In this document: positions 53,499-62,672 of the stretch, piece by piece
Layout: every line of letters begins with the position of its first letter
Numbering within the stretch: position 1 is the first letter of the stretch
Assembly: GCA_937958985.1 (NCBI GenBank)
Contig: CALGLV010000009.1
Location: 62,001-126,000 of the forward strand
DNA length: 64,000 bases
Reading direction: 5' to 3'
Source: an uncultured Aquimarina sp.
Lineage (GTDB): Bacteria; Bacteroidota; Bacteroidia; Flavobacteriales; Flavobacteriaceae
Program-made: the position numbers and the translations under genes
The notes under the pieces: generated by a model
Seen by the model: the letters and a program-made list of their open reading frames with translations, nothing else
What the model was told of the DNA's origin: nothing
Databases searched by the model: none

Positions 53499-55157
53499 TT
53501 GCTTCAAAAATTATCTGTCAAAAATTTTGCTTTAATAGAATCCTTAGAGGTTGACTTTAATAGCGGTTTAAGTACTATTACTGGTGAAACAGGTGCGGGT
53601 AAATCTTTATTATTAGGAGCTCTAGGACTAATTATAGGCAAGCGTGTAGATACTTCTGTAATAAAAGATTCAGAAAAAAAATGCGTAGTCGAAGCTGTTT
53701 TTGATGTATCAGCCTATGATTTAGAAATCTTTTTTAAAGAGGAAGATTTAGATTTTGAAATAGAAACCTACATAAGGAGAGAAATTTTACCTTCAGGAAA
53801 ATCAAGGGCTTTTGTAAATGATTCCCCCGTAAATTTAAATATTTTGAGTAAGCTGGGCGATAAGCTTATTGATATTCACAGTCAACATCAAACTATTGAA
53901 ATTACTCAAACTAGTTTTCAATTTTATATTTTAGATGCTTTAGCCAAAAATAACAAAGAATTAGAATCTTTCAAAAGAGGTTTAAAGCAATTAAAAGAAA
54001 GTGAAAAACAGCTAATAGCACTTAAGGAAAATCAACAACGTCTTAAAGATGAATATAATTACAATTCGTTTTTATTAAACGAGCTTTCGGAAGCTAAATT
54101 AAAAGCCGAAGAACAATTAGAATTAGAGGAGTTACAAGAAAAATTAGCAAATACAGAAGAAATTCAAGAGCGATTGGCATTTGTAGTTAGTACTATTACT
54201 ACGGAAACTCATGGCGCTTTTGATCAACTTACAGAGGCTAAAAACAACCTAAACAAAATAGGAGGTTATGCCAAGGATTATGAAGAATTATCCAATCGGT
54301 TAGAAAGTCTTTGTATTGAACTAGATGATTTAAGAACTTCTGTTGAGGCACAGGCAGAATTAGTAGATGCTGACCCTGATACATTGCAAAAAACAAGTGA
54401 TCGATTGCAATTAATGTACACTTTACAGAAAAAACACAATGTATCTAATAATGCCGACTTATTAGCTGTTCAAAACACGTTAACAGAAAAAGTGGCGAGC
54501 ACTGAAAATATAAACGAGGCTATTACGGAGTCTGAAGCAACTATTTTTGATATTAAAAACAAGCTTAATATCGTTGCTGATAAAATTCATAATAAAAGAG
54601 AAAAAGTAATTAAAAAACTTACAGTTAAACTGGAAACTATTTTAAGTGAGTTAGGAATGCAAAATGCACGATTTAACCCTGTTTTAGAAAGGATTGATAC
54701 CTTTAATAGTTATGGGGCATCCATTTTTGAATTACAATTCTCTGCCAATAAAGGAGGGCAATTCGGAACACTTAAAAAAGTAGCTTCGGGTGGAGAGCTT
54801 TCTCGAATTATGTTAGCGGTTAAAATGTTGTTATCTCAGCACATAAAATTACCAACCATTATTTTTGATGAAATTGATACTGGAGTTTCTGGTGAAGTAG
54901 CTCAAAAAATGGCACATCTTTTACAAGAAATGGGCCAGCAGCAGCAAGTATTTAGTATTACCCACTTGCCACAAATAGCTGCAAAAGGTAGTTTTCAGTA
55001 TAAAGTATTTAAAGAAGATGTTGGTGAAATTACCCAAACAAAACTAAAACAGCTAACTGCAACTGAGCGTGTAAACGAAATTGCTGAGATGATAGGAGGT
55101 AAACAACTTACGGATGCAGCAAAAGCACATGCAGAATCGTTGTTAGCAAACACTTAA
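53499..55157 (+). CDS. recN: DNA repair protein RecN
   Basis: A 552-residue SMC-like ATPase for double-strand break repair, beginning at TTG (MLQKLSVKNFALIESLEVDF). Walker A is GETGAGKS (29-36). A long coiled coil (about 150-390) separates it from the C-terminal half, which has the signature VASGGELSRIMLAVKMLL and Walker B IIFDEIDTGVSG. The length is normal. It is 59 bases after the DUF4835 gene and probably ends that operon. Confidence 0.95.
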   Translation: MLQKLSVKNFALIESLEVDFNSGLSTITGETGAGKSLLLGALGLIIGKRVDTSVIKDSEKKCVVEAVFDVSAYDLEIFFKEEDLDFEIETYIRREILPSGKSRAFVNDSPVNLNILSKLGDKLIDIHSQHQTIEITQTSFQFYILDALAKNNKELESFKRGLKQLKESEKQLIALKENQQRLKDEYNYNSFLLNELSEAKLKAEEQLELEELQEKLANTEEIQERLAFVVSTITTETHGAFDQLTEAKNNLNKIGGYAKDYEELSNRLESLCIELDDLRTSVEAQAELVDADPDTLQKTSDRLQLMYTLQKKHNVSNNADLLAVQNTLTEKVASTENINEAITESEATIFDIKNKLNIVADKIHNKREKVIKKLTVKLETILSELGMQNARFNPVLERIDTFNSYGASIFELQFSANKGGQFGTLKKVASGGELSRIMLAVKMLLSQHIKLPTIIFDEIDTGVSGEVAQKMAHLLQEMGQQQQVFSITHLPQIAAKGSFQYKVFKEDVGEITQTKLKQLTATERVNEIAEMIGGKQLTDAAKAHAESLLANT

Positions 55158-55212
55158 ATCATAGTGTATTTTTACTATATTTACCCATTAAATTCGAAAC
55201 TAGATAACTATT

Positions 55213-56028
55213 ATGTCATATAATTTATTAAAAGGAAAAAGAGGAATCATCTTCGGAGCTTTAGATGAAAATTCAATTGCTTGGAAAACAGCAGAGCGTG
55301 TATTTGAAGAAGGCGGTTCTTTTGTCTTAACAAATGCTCCTGTAGCAATGCGTATGGGTAAAATTAACGAATTAGCTGAAAAAACTAATTCAAAAGTTAT
55401 TCCTGCCGATGCTACATCTGTAGAAGATTTAGGAAACCTTGTTGATCAAGCTATGGAGATACTAGGGGGTAAAATTGATTTTGTTTTACATTCTATCGGA
55501 ATGTCTGTTAACGTACGTAAAAAACGTCATTACACAGATCTTAACTATTCTTACAGTGAAAAAGGATGGGATGTTTCAGCACTTTCTTTTCATAAAACAA
55601 TGCAAACTTTATACAAAAAAGATGCAATGTCAGAGTGGGGTAGTATTGTTGGGTTAACATATATGGCAGCGCAACGTGTTTTTCCTGATTATAACGATAT
55701 GGCAGATAATAAAGCCTATTTGGAATCAATAGCACGTAGTTTTGGATATTTCTTTGGAAAAGATAAAAATGTACGTGTAAATACCATATCTCAATCTCCG
55801 ACTCCAACTACCGCAGGGCAAGGAGTAAAAGGTTTTGATGGTTTTATAGCATACGCAGATAAAATGTCGCCTTTAGGTAATGCTACTGCATTAGATTGCG
55901 CAAACTATACCGTTACACTATTTAGTGATTTAACCAAGCGTGTAACGTTACAAAACTTATATAACGACGGTGGTTTTTCTAACGTAGGAGTAAGCCAAGA
56001 AGTAATGGAGCACTTTGTAGAGAAATAA
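55213..56028 (+). CDS. fabI: Enoyl-ACP reductase FabI
   Basis: A 271-residue NADH-dependent reductase, the last step of each round of fatty acid elongation. The start LLKGKRGIIFGALDENSIAWKTAERVFEEG is the short-chain dehydrogenase NAD site of the FabI type. VLHSIGMSVNVRKKRHYTDLNY and the tyrosine/lysine active-site segment follow, and RVNTISQSPTPTTAGQGVKGFDG is the substrate loop. It has a strong terminator and lies 55 bases after recN. Confidence 0.93.
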   Translation: MSYNLLKGKRGIIFGALDENSIAWKTAERVFEEGGSFVLTNAPVAMRMGKINELAEKTNSKVIPADATSVEDLGNLVDQAMEILGGKIDFVLHSIGMSVNVRKKRHYTDLNYSYSEKGWDVSALSFHKTMQTLYKKDAMSEWGSIVGLTYMAAQRVFPDYNDMADNKAYLESIARSFGYFFGKDKNVRVNTISQSPTPTTAGQGVKGFDGFIAYADKMSPLGNATALDCANYTVTLFSDLTKRVTLQNLYNDGGFSNVGVSQEVMEHFVEK

Positions 56029-56054
56029 AAACACTTTATCGATAATATATTACT

Positions 56055-56080
56055 AAAAACCGCTACTATTAGCGGTTTTT
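56055..56080 (+). terminator. Intrinsic terminator of fabI
   Basis: AAAAACCGCTA and TAGCGGTTTTT pair around CTAT; the T-run continues to 56083. Confidence 0.93.
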
Positions 56081-56094
56081 TTTGTTTCTAGTGA

Positions 56095-56102
56095 TATATT
56101 TG
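56095..56102 (+). promoter_or_regulatory. Promoter -7 element of the 374-residue lipoprotein gene
   Basis: TATATTTG matches TAnnTTTG. It leaves a leader of about 55 bases. The upstream side is occupied by the fabI terminator, so no clear -33 element exists. Confidence 0.45.
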
Positions 56103-56162
56103 ATTAAAATATAATTACCTTACAATTCCTAAATTTAACCTAACAAATTTAAAATCAATACA

Positions 56163-57287
56163 ATGAGAAGAATTAATTTATTAAAAACTAGCTTAGTAGC
56201 CTTATCACTTGGGCTTTCTGCTATTAGTTGTGGTAGTGATAATACGGATATTTTTGAAACTCCTGAAGACCCTATAGAAGACCCTACGGGCGTGACTCAA
56301 TCAGCTGAAATTAATATAGCATTTGATTCTAATTTACCTGAAGGAGAACAAAGAACTGGTAAGTTTTTTGCTTTAGCTACAGGTCAAGCAGGGGGTAAAG
56401 TAAATGGACGTGTTCAATTTACTTCTGATAGAGATATGAGACGTTTATATATAACCAGGACCTTACCAGGTGGAGAACCAGAGCCATTTGCTAGTTTTGA
56501 TGAATTAGATAGTAAATCGATAAGAAAAGCGACTAAGCCAGACGGTTCTATTGATTTGGATGGTGATAGAAAAAATGCTTTTGATTTTACATTTGAATTA
56601 GATGTTCCTGCAAACGCTACTGATGGAGAAACAATTTATAACTTTTGGGCTACATCAGGAAGAGGAGATTTCACAGACCCAAGTAAGCGATTATTAGTAG
56701 GGGTAGGTACTATTGAAGTTAAAATAGGTACTGCAACTATAGGTCAGCAAATCATTAGCCAAGAGGGTATTTCTCTTAGAGCACCTTTAGGAGACGGTTC
56801 TTCAGAAACATTTGTTTCCTTATTTAATTTAAATGAACCATTTAGAATTGATGAAGGCGCAGGTACATCTGAATTATGGGATTTTGGGTATTTCTTTGGA
56901 AACACCAGTAGAGCATCACTTGCATCTGCTAACAATTATCCAAGTAATATTATTGATATAGTAACGATCTCTAATCAAGATAGACCTGCAGATGAAGAGG
57001 AAGTTATGGCGTCTGACTTAAGAATGGTTTATTTCAAAAGAAATACGACTATTGATTTTGATACAGTAAGTTTAGCTGAATTAGGAGCATTAACTGTGTC
57101 TTCATCAGATTCTCAAAGAGTAACTCAGCTAGAGGCTAATCAAGTTGTTGAATTTTTAGATTCTACAGGAAGAAAAGGGCTTATTAGAATAGTAAGTATT
57201 ACTGGTACTGATGGTTCTTCAGGAACTATTGTATTAGATGTTAAGTCAACACCTAGTGCACCAATTATGAATGGTGATACTTTTTAG
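56163..57287 (+). CDS. Lipoprotein of unknown function
   Basis: I do not recognise this 374-residue protein. It begins with a lipoprotein signal ending ALSLGLSAISC (Cys23) and an acidic spacer (TPEDPIEDPTG). The mature body looks beta-rich, with GKVNGRVQFTSDRDMRRLYITR, FELDVPANATDGETIYNFWATSGRGDF and a later repeat-like second domain (from about 190) about glycine, aspartate and threonine. The layout suggests a surface lipoprotein of two immunoglobulin- or jelly-roll-like domains. It is a single gene flanked by two terminators. Confidence 0.75.
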   Translation: MRRINLLKTSLVALSLGLSAISCGSDNTDIFETPEDPIEDPTGVTQSAEINIAFDSNLPEGEQRTGKFFALATGQAGGKVNGRVQFTSDRDMRRLYITRTLPGGEPEPFASFDELDSKSIRKATKPDGSIDLDGDRKNAFDFTFELDVPANATDGETIYNFWATSGRGDFTDPSKRLLVGVGTIEVKIGTATIGQQIISQEGISLRAPLGDGSSETFVSLFNLNEPFRIDEGAGTSELWDFGYFFGNTSRASLASANNYPSNIIDIVTISNQDRPADEEEVMASDLRMVYFKRNTTIDFDTVSLAELGALTVSSSDSQRVTQLEANQVVEFLDSTGRKGLIRIVSITGTDGSSGTIVLDVKSTPSAPIMNGDTF

Positions 57288-57309
57288 TATTAAATTTATT
57301 AAAAAACAT

Positions 57310-57333
57310 AAAGACCGCTTACCAGCGGTCTTT
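57310..57333 (+). terminator. Intrinsic terminator after the lipoprotein gene
   Basis: AAAGACCGCT and AGCGGTCTTT pair around TACC, followed by five more Ts. Confidence 0.93.
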
Positions 57334-57414
57334 TTTTTATTTACATATATCCCTTTAGATTATTTAATTAACTTTTTTTTTCTGAAATTTGTGGGATTTT
57401 AATCACAACAAAAA

Positions 57415-58608
57415 ATGCCAAAAATATCAAGTAAAGGAACGGCAATGCCATTATCACCAATTCGTAAATTGGTGCCCTTTGCAGAAAAAGCTACAGAAGA
57501 AGGTAAAAAAATTTTTTACCTTAATATTGGGCAACCAGATATTAAAACACCACAAGTTGCCTTAGATGCAGTTAGTAACCATGGTTTAACCACAGTGGCT
57601 TACAGTCATTCTGCAGGAAATGAAAGTTTACGTACAAAATTAGGTGAGTATTATAGAAAGCATGGTATAGAAGTAACTAAGAAAGATATTTTAGTTACTA
57701 CTGGAGGTAGTGAAGCTTTAATTTTTACGATGGGTAGTATTACCGATCCTGGTGACGAAATTATTGTTCCAGAGCCTTTTTATGCCAATTATTATAGCTT
57801 TTCAACACAATCTACCGTAACTGTAGTTCCTGTTATTTCGAATATAGAGGATGATTTTTCATTACCTTCTATTGCCGAGTTTGAAAAACATATCACTAAA
57901 AAAACAAAAGCAATTTTAATTTGTAACCCAGGAAACCCAACAGGATACGTATATAGTAAAGAAGAAATAAAGCAAGTTGCCGACTTAGCTAAAAAATACG
58001 ACATATTTGTTATTTCTGACGAGGTATATAGAGAGTTTGTCTACGCTGAAAATAATGATCACTACTCTGTATTACAAGAGGAAGGTATGGATGAGCATGC
58101 CATTATTATTGATTCTGTTTCTAAACGCTACAGTATGTGCGGTGCACGAATAGGTTGTATTGTTAGTAAAAATACACGAGTTATGGATACAGCCATGAAA
58201 TTTGCTCAGGCACGTTTAAGTCCGCCTACCTTTGCTCAAATTGCTAGTGAGGCCGCATTAGGTGTTGACGAAAGTTATTATACTGAAGTTGTTGAAAAGT
58301 ACCGATTGAGAAGGGATGCACTTATTGATGGATTAAAATTAATACCAAATATTAAGTTTTCGGTTCCTCGTGGGGCTTTTTATTGTATGGTAGAACTTCC
58401 CATTGCTGATGCGGAAGATTTTGCTAAGTGGATGTTAGAAAGTTATAGTGATAATAATGAAACGGTTATGGTAGCACCAGCATCCGGATTTTATTCTAGT
58501 TTTGCAGGTATGAATCAAATAAGGATTGCATTTGTACTAAATAAAAGAGATTTAAAGAGAGCGACAGAAATTTTAAAATTAGCATTGGAAGCTTACTTAA
58601 ATAAATAA
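57415..58608 (+). CDS. Pyridoxal-phosphate-dependent aminotransferase (class I/II)
   Basis: A 397-residue fold-type I aminotransferase. The PLP lysine is K237 in DSVSKRYSMCGARIG. Other class marks are LNIGQPDIKTP, NPGNPTGYVYSKEEI and FVISDEVYREFVY. It resembles aspartate/alanine-type aminotransferases; the amino acid used is not clear. The stop overlaps the start of murB (ATAATG), so it is translationally coupled to a cell-wall gene. Confidence 0.9.
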   Translation: MPKISSKGTAMPLSPIRKLVPFAEKATEEGKKIFYLNIGQPDIKTPQVALDAVSNHGLTTVAYSHSAGNESLRTKLGEYYRKHGIEVTKKDILVTTGGSEALIFTMGSITDPGDEIIVPEPFYANYYSFSTQSTVTVVPVISNIEDDFSLPSIAEFEKHITKKTKAILICNPGNPTGYVYSKEEIKQVADLAKKYDIFVISDEVYREFVYAENNDHYSVLQEEGMDEHAIIIDSVSKRYSMCGARIGCIVSKNTRVMDTAMKFAQARLSPPTFAQIASEAALGVDESYYTEVVEKYRLRRDALIDGLKLIPNIKFSVPRGAFYCMVELPIADAEDFAKWMLESYSDNNETVMVAPASGFYSSFAGMNQIRIAFVLNKRDLKRATEILKLALEAYLNK

Positions 58609-59621
58609 TGTTAGAAATTTTTAATAATATATCCTTAAAGCCTTACAATACTTTTGGTGTTGATGTAACTGCCGAGCAGTTTTGTTCCATTACTTCTAAT
58701 GATGACTTAGTTACTGTTTTAAAGCAAAATAAAAAACCTTTATTTGTTTTAAGTGGAGGAAGTAATATGTTGCTAACTAAAAATATTGAAGCTTTAGTAG
58801 TGCATATAAATACCAAAGGTATTTCGGTCGTTAAGGAAAAAGAGTATGCTTTGGTAACTGCTAAAGCAGGTGAAAATTGGCATGATTTTGTGCAATATTG
58901 TATTTCCGAAGACTTAGGAGGTATTGAAAACCTTTCATTAATTCCTGGTTGTGTGGGTAGTTCTCCTATACAAAATATTGGAGCGTATGGTGTTGAAATT
59001 AAAGATACTTTTGTAAGCTGTAGGGCGTTACATCGCAGTACATTAAAATATAAAGAATTTTCTAATGAAGCGTGTAATTTTGGTTATCGAGATTCTATAT
59101 TCAAAACTTCGGTTAAAAATGAATATATTATTACTGAAGTTACTTTTAAGTTAACAACTAAAAACCATAATTTTAAAACAGCTTATGGAGCTATTCAGCA
59201 AGAGTTGAAGAGCCGAAACATTGGTAATATTACTATAAAAAATATTGCTGATGCAGTAATAAATATTCGAAAAAGTAAATTACCCGATCCTAGTGAAATA
59301 GGGAATAGTGGTAGCTTTTTTAAAAATCCAGTAATTTCAAAAGTTGAATTTGAGCAGTTACAAAAAAAGTTCCCTGAAATGCCATTTTACCCTGTTTCTG
59401 AAACGCTAATAAAAATACCTGCAGGTTGGTTAATTGATCAAGCTAATTTTAAGGGATATAGTTATAAAAATGCAGGAGTACATGAAAATCAAGCTTTGGT
59501 TTTGATTAATAAAACAGGAAAAGCTACAGGGCAGGAGGTGGTAGAACTTTCAGCACTAATTAAACAAAAAATCAAAACACTATTTAATATTGAATTAGAA
59601 GTTGAAGTAAATATTTTCTAA
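58608..59621 (+). CDS. murB: UDP-N-acetylenolpyruvoylglucosamine reductase
   Basis: A 337-residue flavoenzyme that makes UDP-MurNAc, the second step of peptidoglycan synthesis. KPYNTFGVDVTAEQF and FVLSGGSNMLL are the FAD-binding start, NLSLIPGCVGSSPIQNIGAYGVE the phosphate-binding part, and GNSGSFFKNPVIS the catalytic serine segment of type I MurB. The final glutamate sits near QALVLINKTGKATGQEV. It follows the aminotransferase with a one-base overlap. Confidence 0.95.
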   Translation: MLEIFNNISLKPYNTFGVDVTAEQFCSITSNDDLVTVLKQNKKPLFVLSGGSNMLLTKNIEALVVHINTKGISVVKEKEYALVTAKAGENWHDFVQYCISEDLGGIENLSLIPGCVGSSPIQNIGAYGVEIKDTFVSCRALHRSTLKYKEFSNEACNFGYRDSIFKTSVKNEYIITEVTFKLTTKNHNFKTAYGAIQQELKSRNIGNITIKNIADAVINIRKSKLPDPSEIGNSGSFFKNPVISKVEFEQLQKKFPEMPFYPVSETLIKIPAGWLIDQANFKGYSYKNAGVHENQALVLINKTGKATGQEVVELSALIKQKIKTLFNIELEVEVNIF

Positions 59622-59670
59622 TCTCTATTTATATATTAGTGTTTTAAATAAACATTATCCAGCAAATATT

Positions 59671-60462
59671 ATGAAATCTCAATCTATAGATACCACTAAA
59701 CCCCAACAGCTAAAAGCTTTTGAACGTTTGTTAGTTATTATGGATGAACTTCGCGAACAATGCCCTTGGGATAAAAAACAAACTTTTGAAAGTTTACGAC
59801 ATTTAACTATTGAGGAAACCTACGAATTAGGAGATGCGATATTAGATGGAGATTTACCAGAAATTAAAAATGAATTAGGCGATTTATTACTACATATTGT
59901 TTTTTATGCAAAAATAGGTAGTGAAACTAATGATTTTGATATATCGACGGTTTTAAATAGTATTTGCGAAAAATTGATTCATCGTCATCCTCATATATAT
60001 GGAGATGTAAAGGTTAAGGATGAAGAGGAAGTAAAAAGAAACTGGGAGCAATTAAAGTTAAAAGAAGGAAAAAATAGCGTTTTAGAAGGCGTTCCTAAAT
60101 CTTTACCGGCTTTAGTTAAAGCAAGTAGAATTCAAGATAAGGTTGCAGGGGTAGGTTTTGACTGGGAAGAGCCTCAACAGGTTTTTGAAAAAGTACAAGA
60201 AGAATTAGCAGAATTGCAAGTGGAGGTTGATGCACAAGATCAAGATAAAATAGAAGCTGAGTTTGGTGATGTGTTATTCTCTATGATTAACTATGCGCGC
60301 TTTCTTAAAATTAACCCCGAAGATGCTTTAGAAAGAACCAATAAAAAATTTATAAAACGATTCCAGTATTTAGAGACTAAATCTAAAATAATAAATAAGC
60401 CTTTAAGCGAAATGAAACTCGCTGAAATGGACAAATACTGGAATGAGGCTAAAAAATTGTAA
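59671..60462 (+). CDS. mazG: Nucleoside triphosphate pyrophosphohydrolase MazG
   Basis: A 263-residue house-cleaning enzyme that hydrolyses nucleoside triphosphates. Two MazG modules are visible: the first with CPWDKKQTFESLRHLTIEETYEL (the EExxE metal helix) and ELGDLLLHIVFYAKI, the second with EELAELQVEVDAQD and EAEFGDVLFSMINYARF. The length is normal for the two-domain form. It lies 49 bases after murB. Its stop is only three bases from the stop of the opposing phosphoribosyltransferase gene. Confidence 0.94.
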   Translation: MKSQSIDTTKPQQLKAFERLLVIMDELREQCPWDKKQTFESLRHLTIEETYELGDAILDGDLPEIKNELGDLLLHIVFYAKIGSETNDFDISTVLNSICEKLIHRHPHIYGDVKVKDEEEVKRNWEQLKLKEGKNSVLEGVPKSLPALVKASRIQDKVAGVGFDWEEPQQVFEKVQEELAELQVEVDAQDQDKIEAEFGDVLFSMINYARFLKINPEDALERTNKKFIKRFQYLETKSKIINKPLSEMKLAEMDKYWNEAKKL

Positions 60463-60465
60463 AGT

Positions 60466-60960
60466 TTATTTTAAGCAAACACTATCTTGCTCTCCAAATT
60501 TTACTTCTACATGATTTAATAAAGAGGTAGATAGCGAAACTCCTTTAAAGTCTGCCTTAATAGGAAATTTTTTATGGTTTCGATTAACAAGTACAGCGGT
60601 TTTAAACCTTTTTGTAGTAACGTTTAAAAAATGATGCACACCATAAGTTAAAGCTGATCCTGTATTTAAAACATCATCTACTAAAACAATAGATTTGTTT
60701 TCATATTCACTAGGTTTAAGTGATGTTTCTGTAGAATTTAGAGGATTTTCTTTATCCATCGAAACTTTACATAATTTCACGTCAATGTCAGATATTTCTT
60801 TAAGCACCGTTTCTAATCGTTCAGCTAAAACGTAACCATAAGGAGCAATTCCAGCAATAATTAGTTCACTTTCATTAGCATTAGTTTCGTAAATTTGATA
60901 AGCAATACGACGTATTTTGTGTTGTATCTGTTGATGCGTAAGTATTGTTTGTGTTTCCAT
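60466..60960 (-). CDS. Type I phosphoribosyltransferase (PyrR-like)
   Basis: A 164-residue PRTase. The PRPP-binding loop is IVLVDDVLNTGSAL (about 90-103), and the start ILTHQQIQHKIRRIAYQIYE is like PyrR and relatives. It may salvage a base or regulate pyrimidine genes; no pyr operon is nearby. It is three bases downstream of the S4-domain gene on the same strand, and converges on mazG with a three-base gap. Confidence 0.85.
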   Translation of the reverse strand: METQTILTHQQIQHKIRRIAYQIYETNANESELIIAGIAPYGYVLAERLETVLKEISDIDVKLCKVSMDKENPLNSTETSLKPSEYENKSIVLVDDVLNTGSALTYGVHHFLNVTTKRFKTAVLVNRNHKKFPIKADFKGVSLSTSLLNHVEVKFGEQDSVCLK

Positions 60961-60963
60961 AAT

Positions 60964-61353
60964 TTATTCTTCTTCTTCAGTATTAATTATTGGTGTAAAC
61001 CAATCATCAATATCTCTACGGTCTTTTTTGGTTGGTCTTCCAACTCCTTTTTTTCTATAGTACTCTTTCGAATATTTTAGTAAATCTAATTTTTGCAACT
61101 CTTCTTTGGGAGTAACGTCTTTTCTATACAAATCTACCAATTTAGCACCAACTCTACTTGGTGGTAAATCTAAAATTTGAATAGAATATATAATTTGATT
61201 TTTACGAACTGTGAAAAGATCTGAAGGATAAACCTCCCTTGAAGGTTTTATATTACTACCTCCAATTTTCACATGCCCTTGTTTACAGGCATTAGTAGCA
61301 ATACTTCTAGTCTTAAAAACTCGAATACACCATAAATATTTATCAATTCTCAT
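60964..61353 (-). CDS. hslR: S4-domain RNA-binding protein (HslR-type)
   Basis: A 129-residue protein with an N-terminal S4 domain (1-60), opening MRIDKYLWCIRVFKTRSIATNACKQGHVKI, followed by a basic tail (RKKGVGRPTKKDRRDIDDW). HslR (Hsp15) in E. coli rescues stalled 50S subunits carrying nascent tRNA. The tail motif is typical. It is the first gene of a two-gene unit with the phosphoribosyltransferase and is divergent from the FKBP-like gene. Confidence 0.9.
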   Translation of the reverse strand: MRIDKYLWCIRVFKTRSIATNACKQGHVKIGGSNIKPSREVYPSDLFTVRKNQIIYSIQILDLPPSRVGAKLVDLYRKDVTPKEELQKLDLLKYSKEYYRKKGVGRPTKKDRRDIDDWFTPIINTEEEE

Positions 61354-61387
61354 TCATCAAGATTAAAAATAATATTAAAGACTAAAA

Positions 61388-61404
61388 ATACGATAATATC
61401 GTAT
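61388..61404. promoter_or_regulatory. Palindrome over the promoter between hslR and the FKBP-like gene
   Basis: ATACGAT-AAT-ATCGTAT has perfect seven-base arms. Its right arm overlaps the first bases of the likely -7 element, so a bound protein would block it. The half-site TACGATA is the same as in the satD operators, but the two halves face each other in the other order and are much closer. Confidence 0.5.
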
Positions 61405-61409
61405 CTTCG
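61402..61409 (+). promoter_or_regulatory. Likely -7 element TATCTTCG of the FKBP-like gene
   Basis: It has one mismatch to TAnnTTTG (C for T), a variant often seen in flavobacteria. It is 16 bases before the ATG. Confidence 0.5.
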
Positions 61410-61425
61410 TAAACAAATTTTTTAA

Positions 61426-62577
61426 ATGAAAAACACTTTTTTTTATATCAATATACTGTTACTAGGGTTTTTTGGAATTTCCTCTTGCCAGCAAGATGAT
61501 GGTAATTTACCAGGACCATCTGTTAGAGATGTACAAACACAGGCTAATTTAGACGATCAAAAAATTAGAGCATTACTTACAAATTATACTTTTAACGATA
61601 AAGATTTTGAAATATTAAACGGAATAGATAAAGTAAAGGATAGTGGTTATACGCATGAAAATATTAAGTTTATTAGAATAAAAGATACTATAGGTGCCAC
61701 AATTCCATTATCGTCTGAAAACAGAGATATATCCACAGGTACTCCAATAATAAACAATACTAAATTCCTTAAAGTAATTAACAATGTTCCTTTTAGCGGA
61801 ATAGATCATACGCTTTATTACCTTCAATTAAGAGAAGGTGAGGGAAAGCCAGTTACTATTATAGATCCAACATTAAACACATACAAAGGGGAGTTTTTTG
61901 GTGATAACAGGGAAAGTTTTACCGCTAACGAAGTATCTATTACTACAGTTTTTGATGAATTTAACACCCCTGTTTGGACAAATGAGCTTACTAGAATAGC
62001 AGGTTTCAGACAAATATTATCTAACTTTAGAACAGTATTGCCTATTGATAAACCAGGCTTTGATGCTATAGAAAATCCAACTCAAAAATTATTAAAACAA
62101 TGTCAAGTTTTTGACAATAGTGATAATGGGGGGTTAGGAGCAGTTGACACAAGTTACGGTATAGGTGTAGCTTTTGTACCATCGGGCTTAGCGTTCTTTG
62201 AAATGAACCAACCTCTTGTTAACGGTAATAATATAGCTCCTTATCAAAATCTTATATACAGTTTTACTCTTTTCAATACAGAATATACCGATCAAGATAA
62301 TGACGGTATAGCATCTTTACTAGAAATGACAACTGCGGACGGAAGTATTGACCCTACTATTGATACAGATAATGATGGTAATCCAGACTTTAATGATGCA
62401 GACGACGATGGAGACGGTCGTTTAACAATTTTAGAAGTAGAGGTGATGGATAATCTTCCTGATATTGATTCCAATTGCGACGGGATTTTCACTAATGATA
62501 ACGATGTTGAGTTTTCAGATGAAAACGGAAATGGTATATTCGATCACTTAGATAATACAATTAGAGTTGGGTTTTAA
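61426..62577 (+). CDS. FKBP-like surface lipoprotein with C-terminal calcium-binding repeats
   Basis: A 383-residue lipoprotein (signal ending LLLGFFGISSC, Cys21). The layout is that of Bacteroidota FKBP-type isomerase-like lipoproteins: a helical start, a domain with GIDHTLYYLQLREGEG, and LPIDKPGFDAIE. The C-terminal 100 residues hold repeated EF-hand/thrombospondin-3-like motifs (DQDNDGIASLLE, DTDNDGNPDFNDADDDGDGR) that bind calcium. Whether it still isomerises proline bonds is unsure. It has its own promoter with an overlapping palindrome. Confidence 0.72.
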   Translation: MKNTFFYINILLLGFFGISSCQQDDGNLPGPSVRDVQTQANLDDQKIRALLTNYTFNDKDFEILNGIDKVKDSGYTHENIKFIRIKDTIGATIPLSSENRDISTGTPIINNTKFLKVINNVPFSGIDHTLYYLQLREGEGKPVTIIDPTLNTYKGEFFGDNRESFTANEVSITTVFDEFNTPVWTNELTRIAGFRQILSNFRTVLPIDKPGFDAIENPTQKLLKQCQVFDNSDNGGLGAVDTSYGIGVAFVPSGLAFFEMNQPLVNGNNIAPYQNLIYSFTLFNTEYTDQDNDGIASLLEMTTADGSIDPTIDTDNDGNPDFNDADDDGDGRLTILEVEVMDNLPDIDSNCDGIFTNDNDVEFSDENGNGIFDHLDNTIRVGF

Positions 62578-62602
62578 TTTCATAAATACTTTAATAATTC
62601 AC

Positions 62603-62646
62603 AATCACAAAACCCTATTTTTAACTAAAAATGGGGTTTTGTGATT
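62603..62646 (+). terminator. Long hairpin after the FKBP-like gene
   Basis: AATCACAAAACCCTATTTTT pairs with its complement (20 bp with one G-T) around AACT. The stem is strong but the T-run after it is poor, so it may also act as an mRNA 3' end protector. Confidence 0.75.
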
Positions 62647-62672
62647 ACTACTAATTAGATACTTATATTTTT

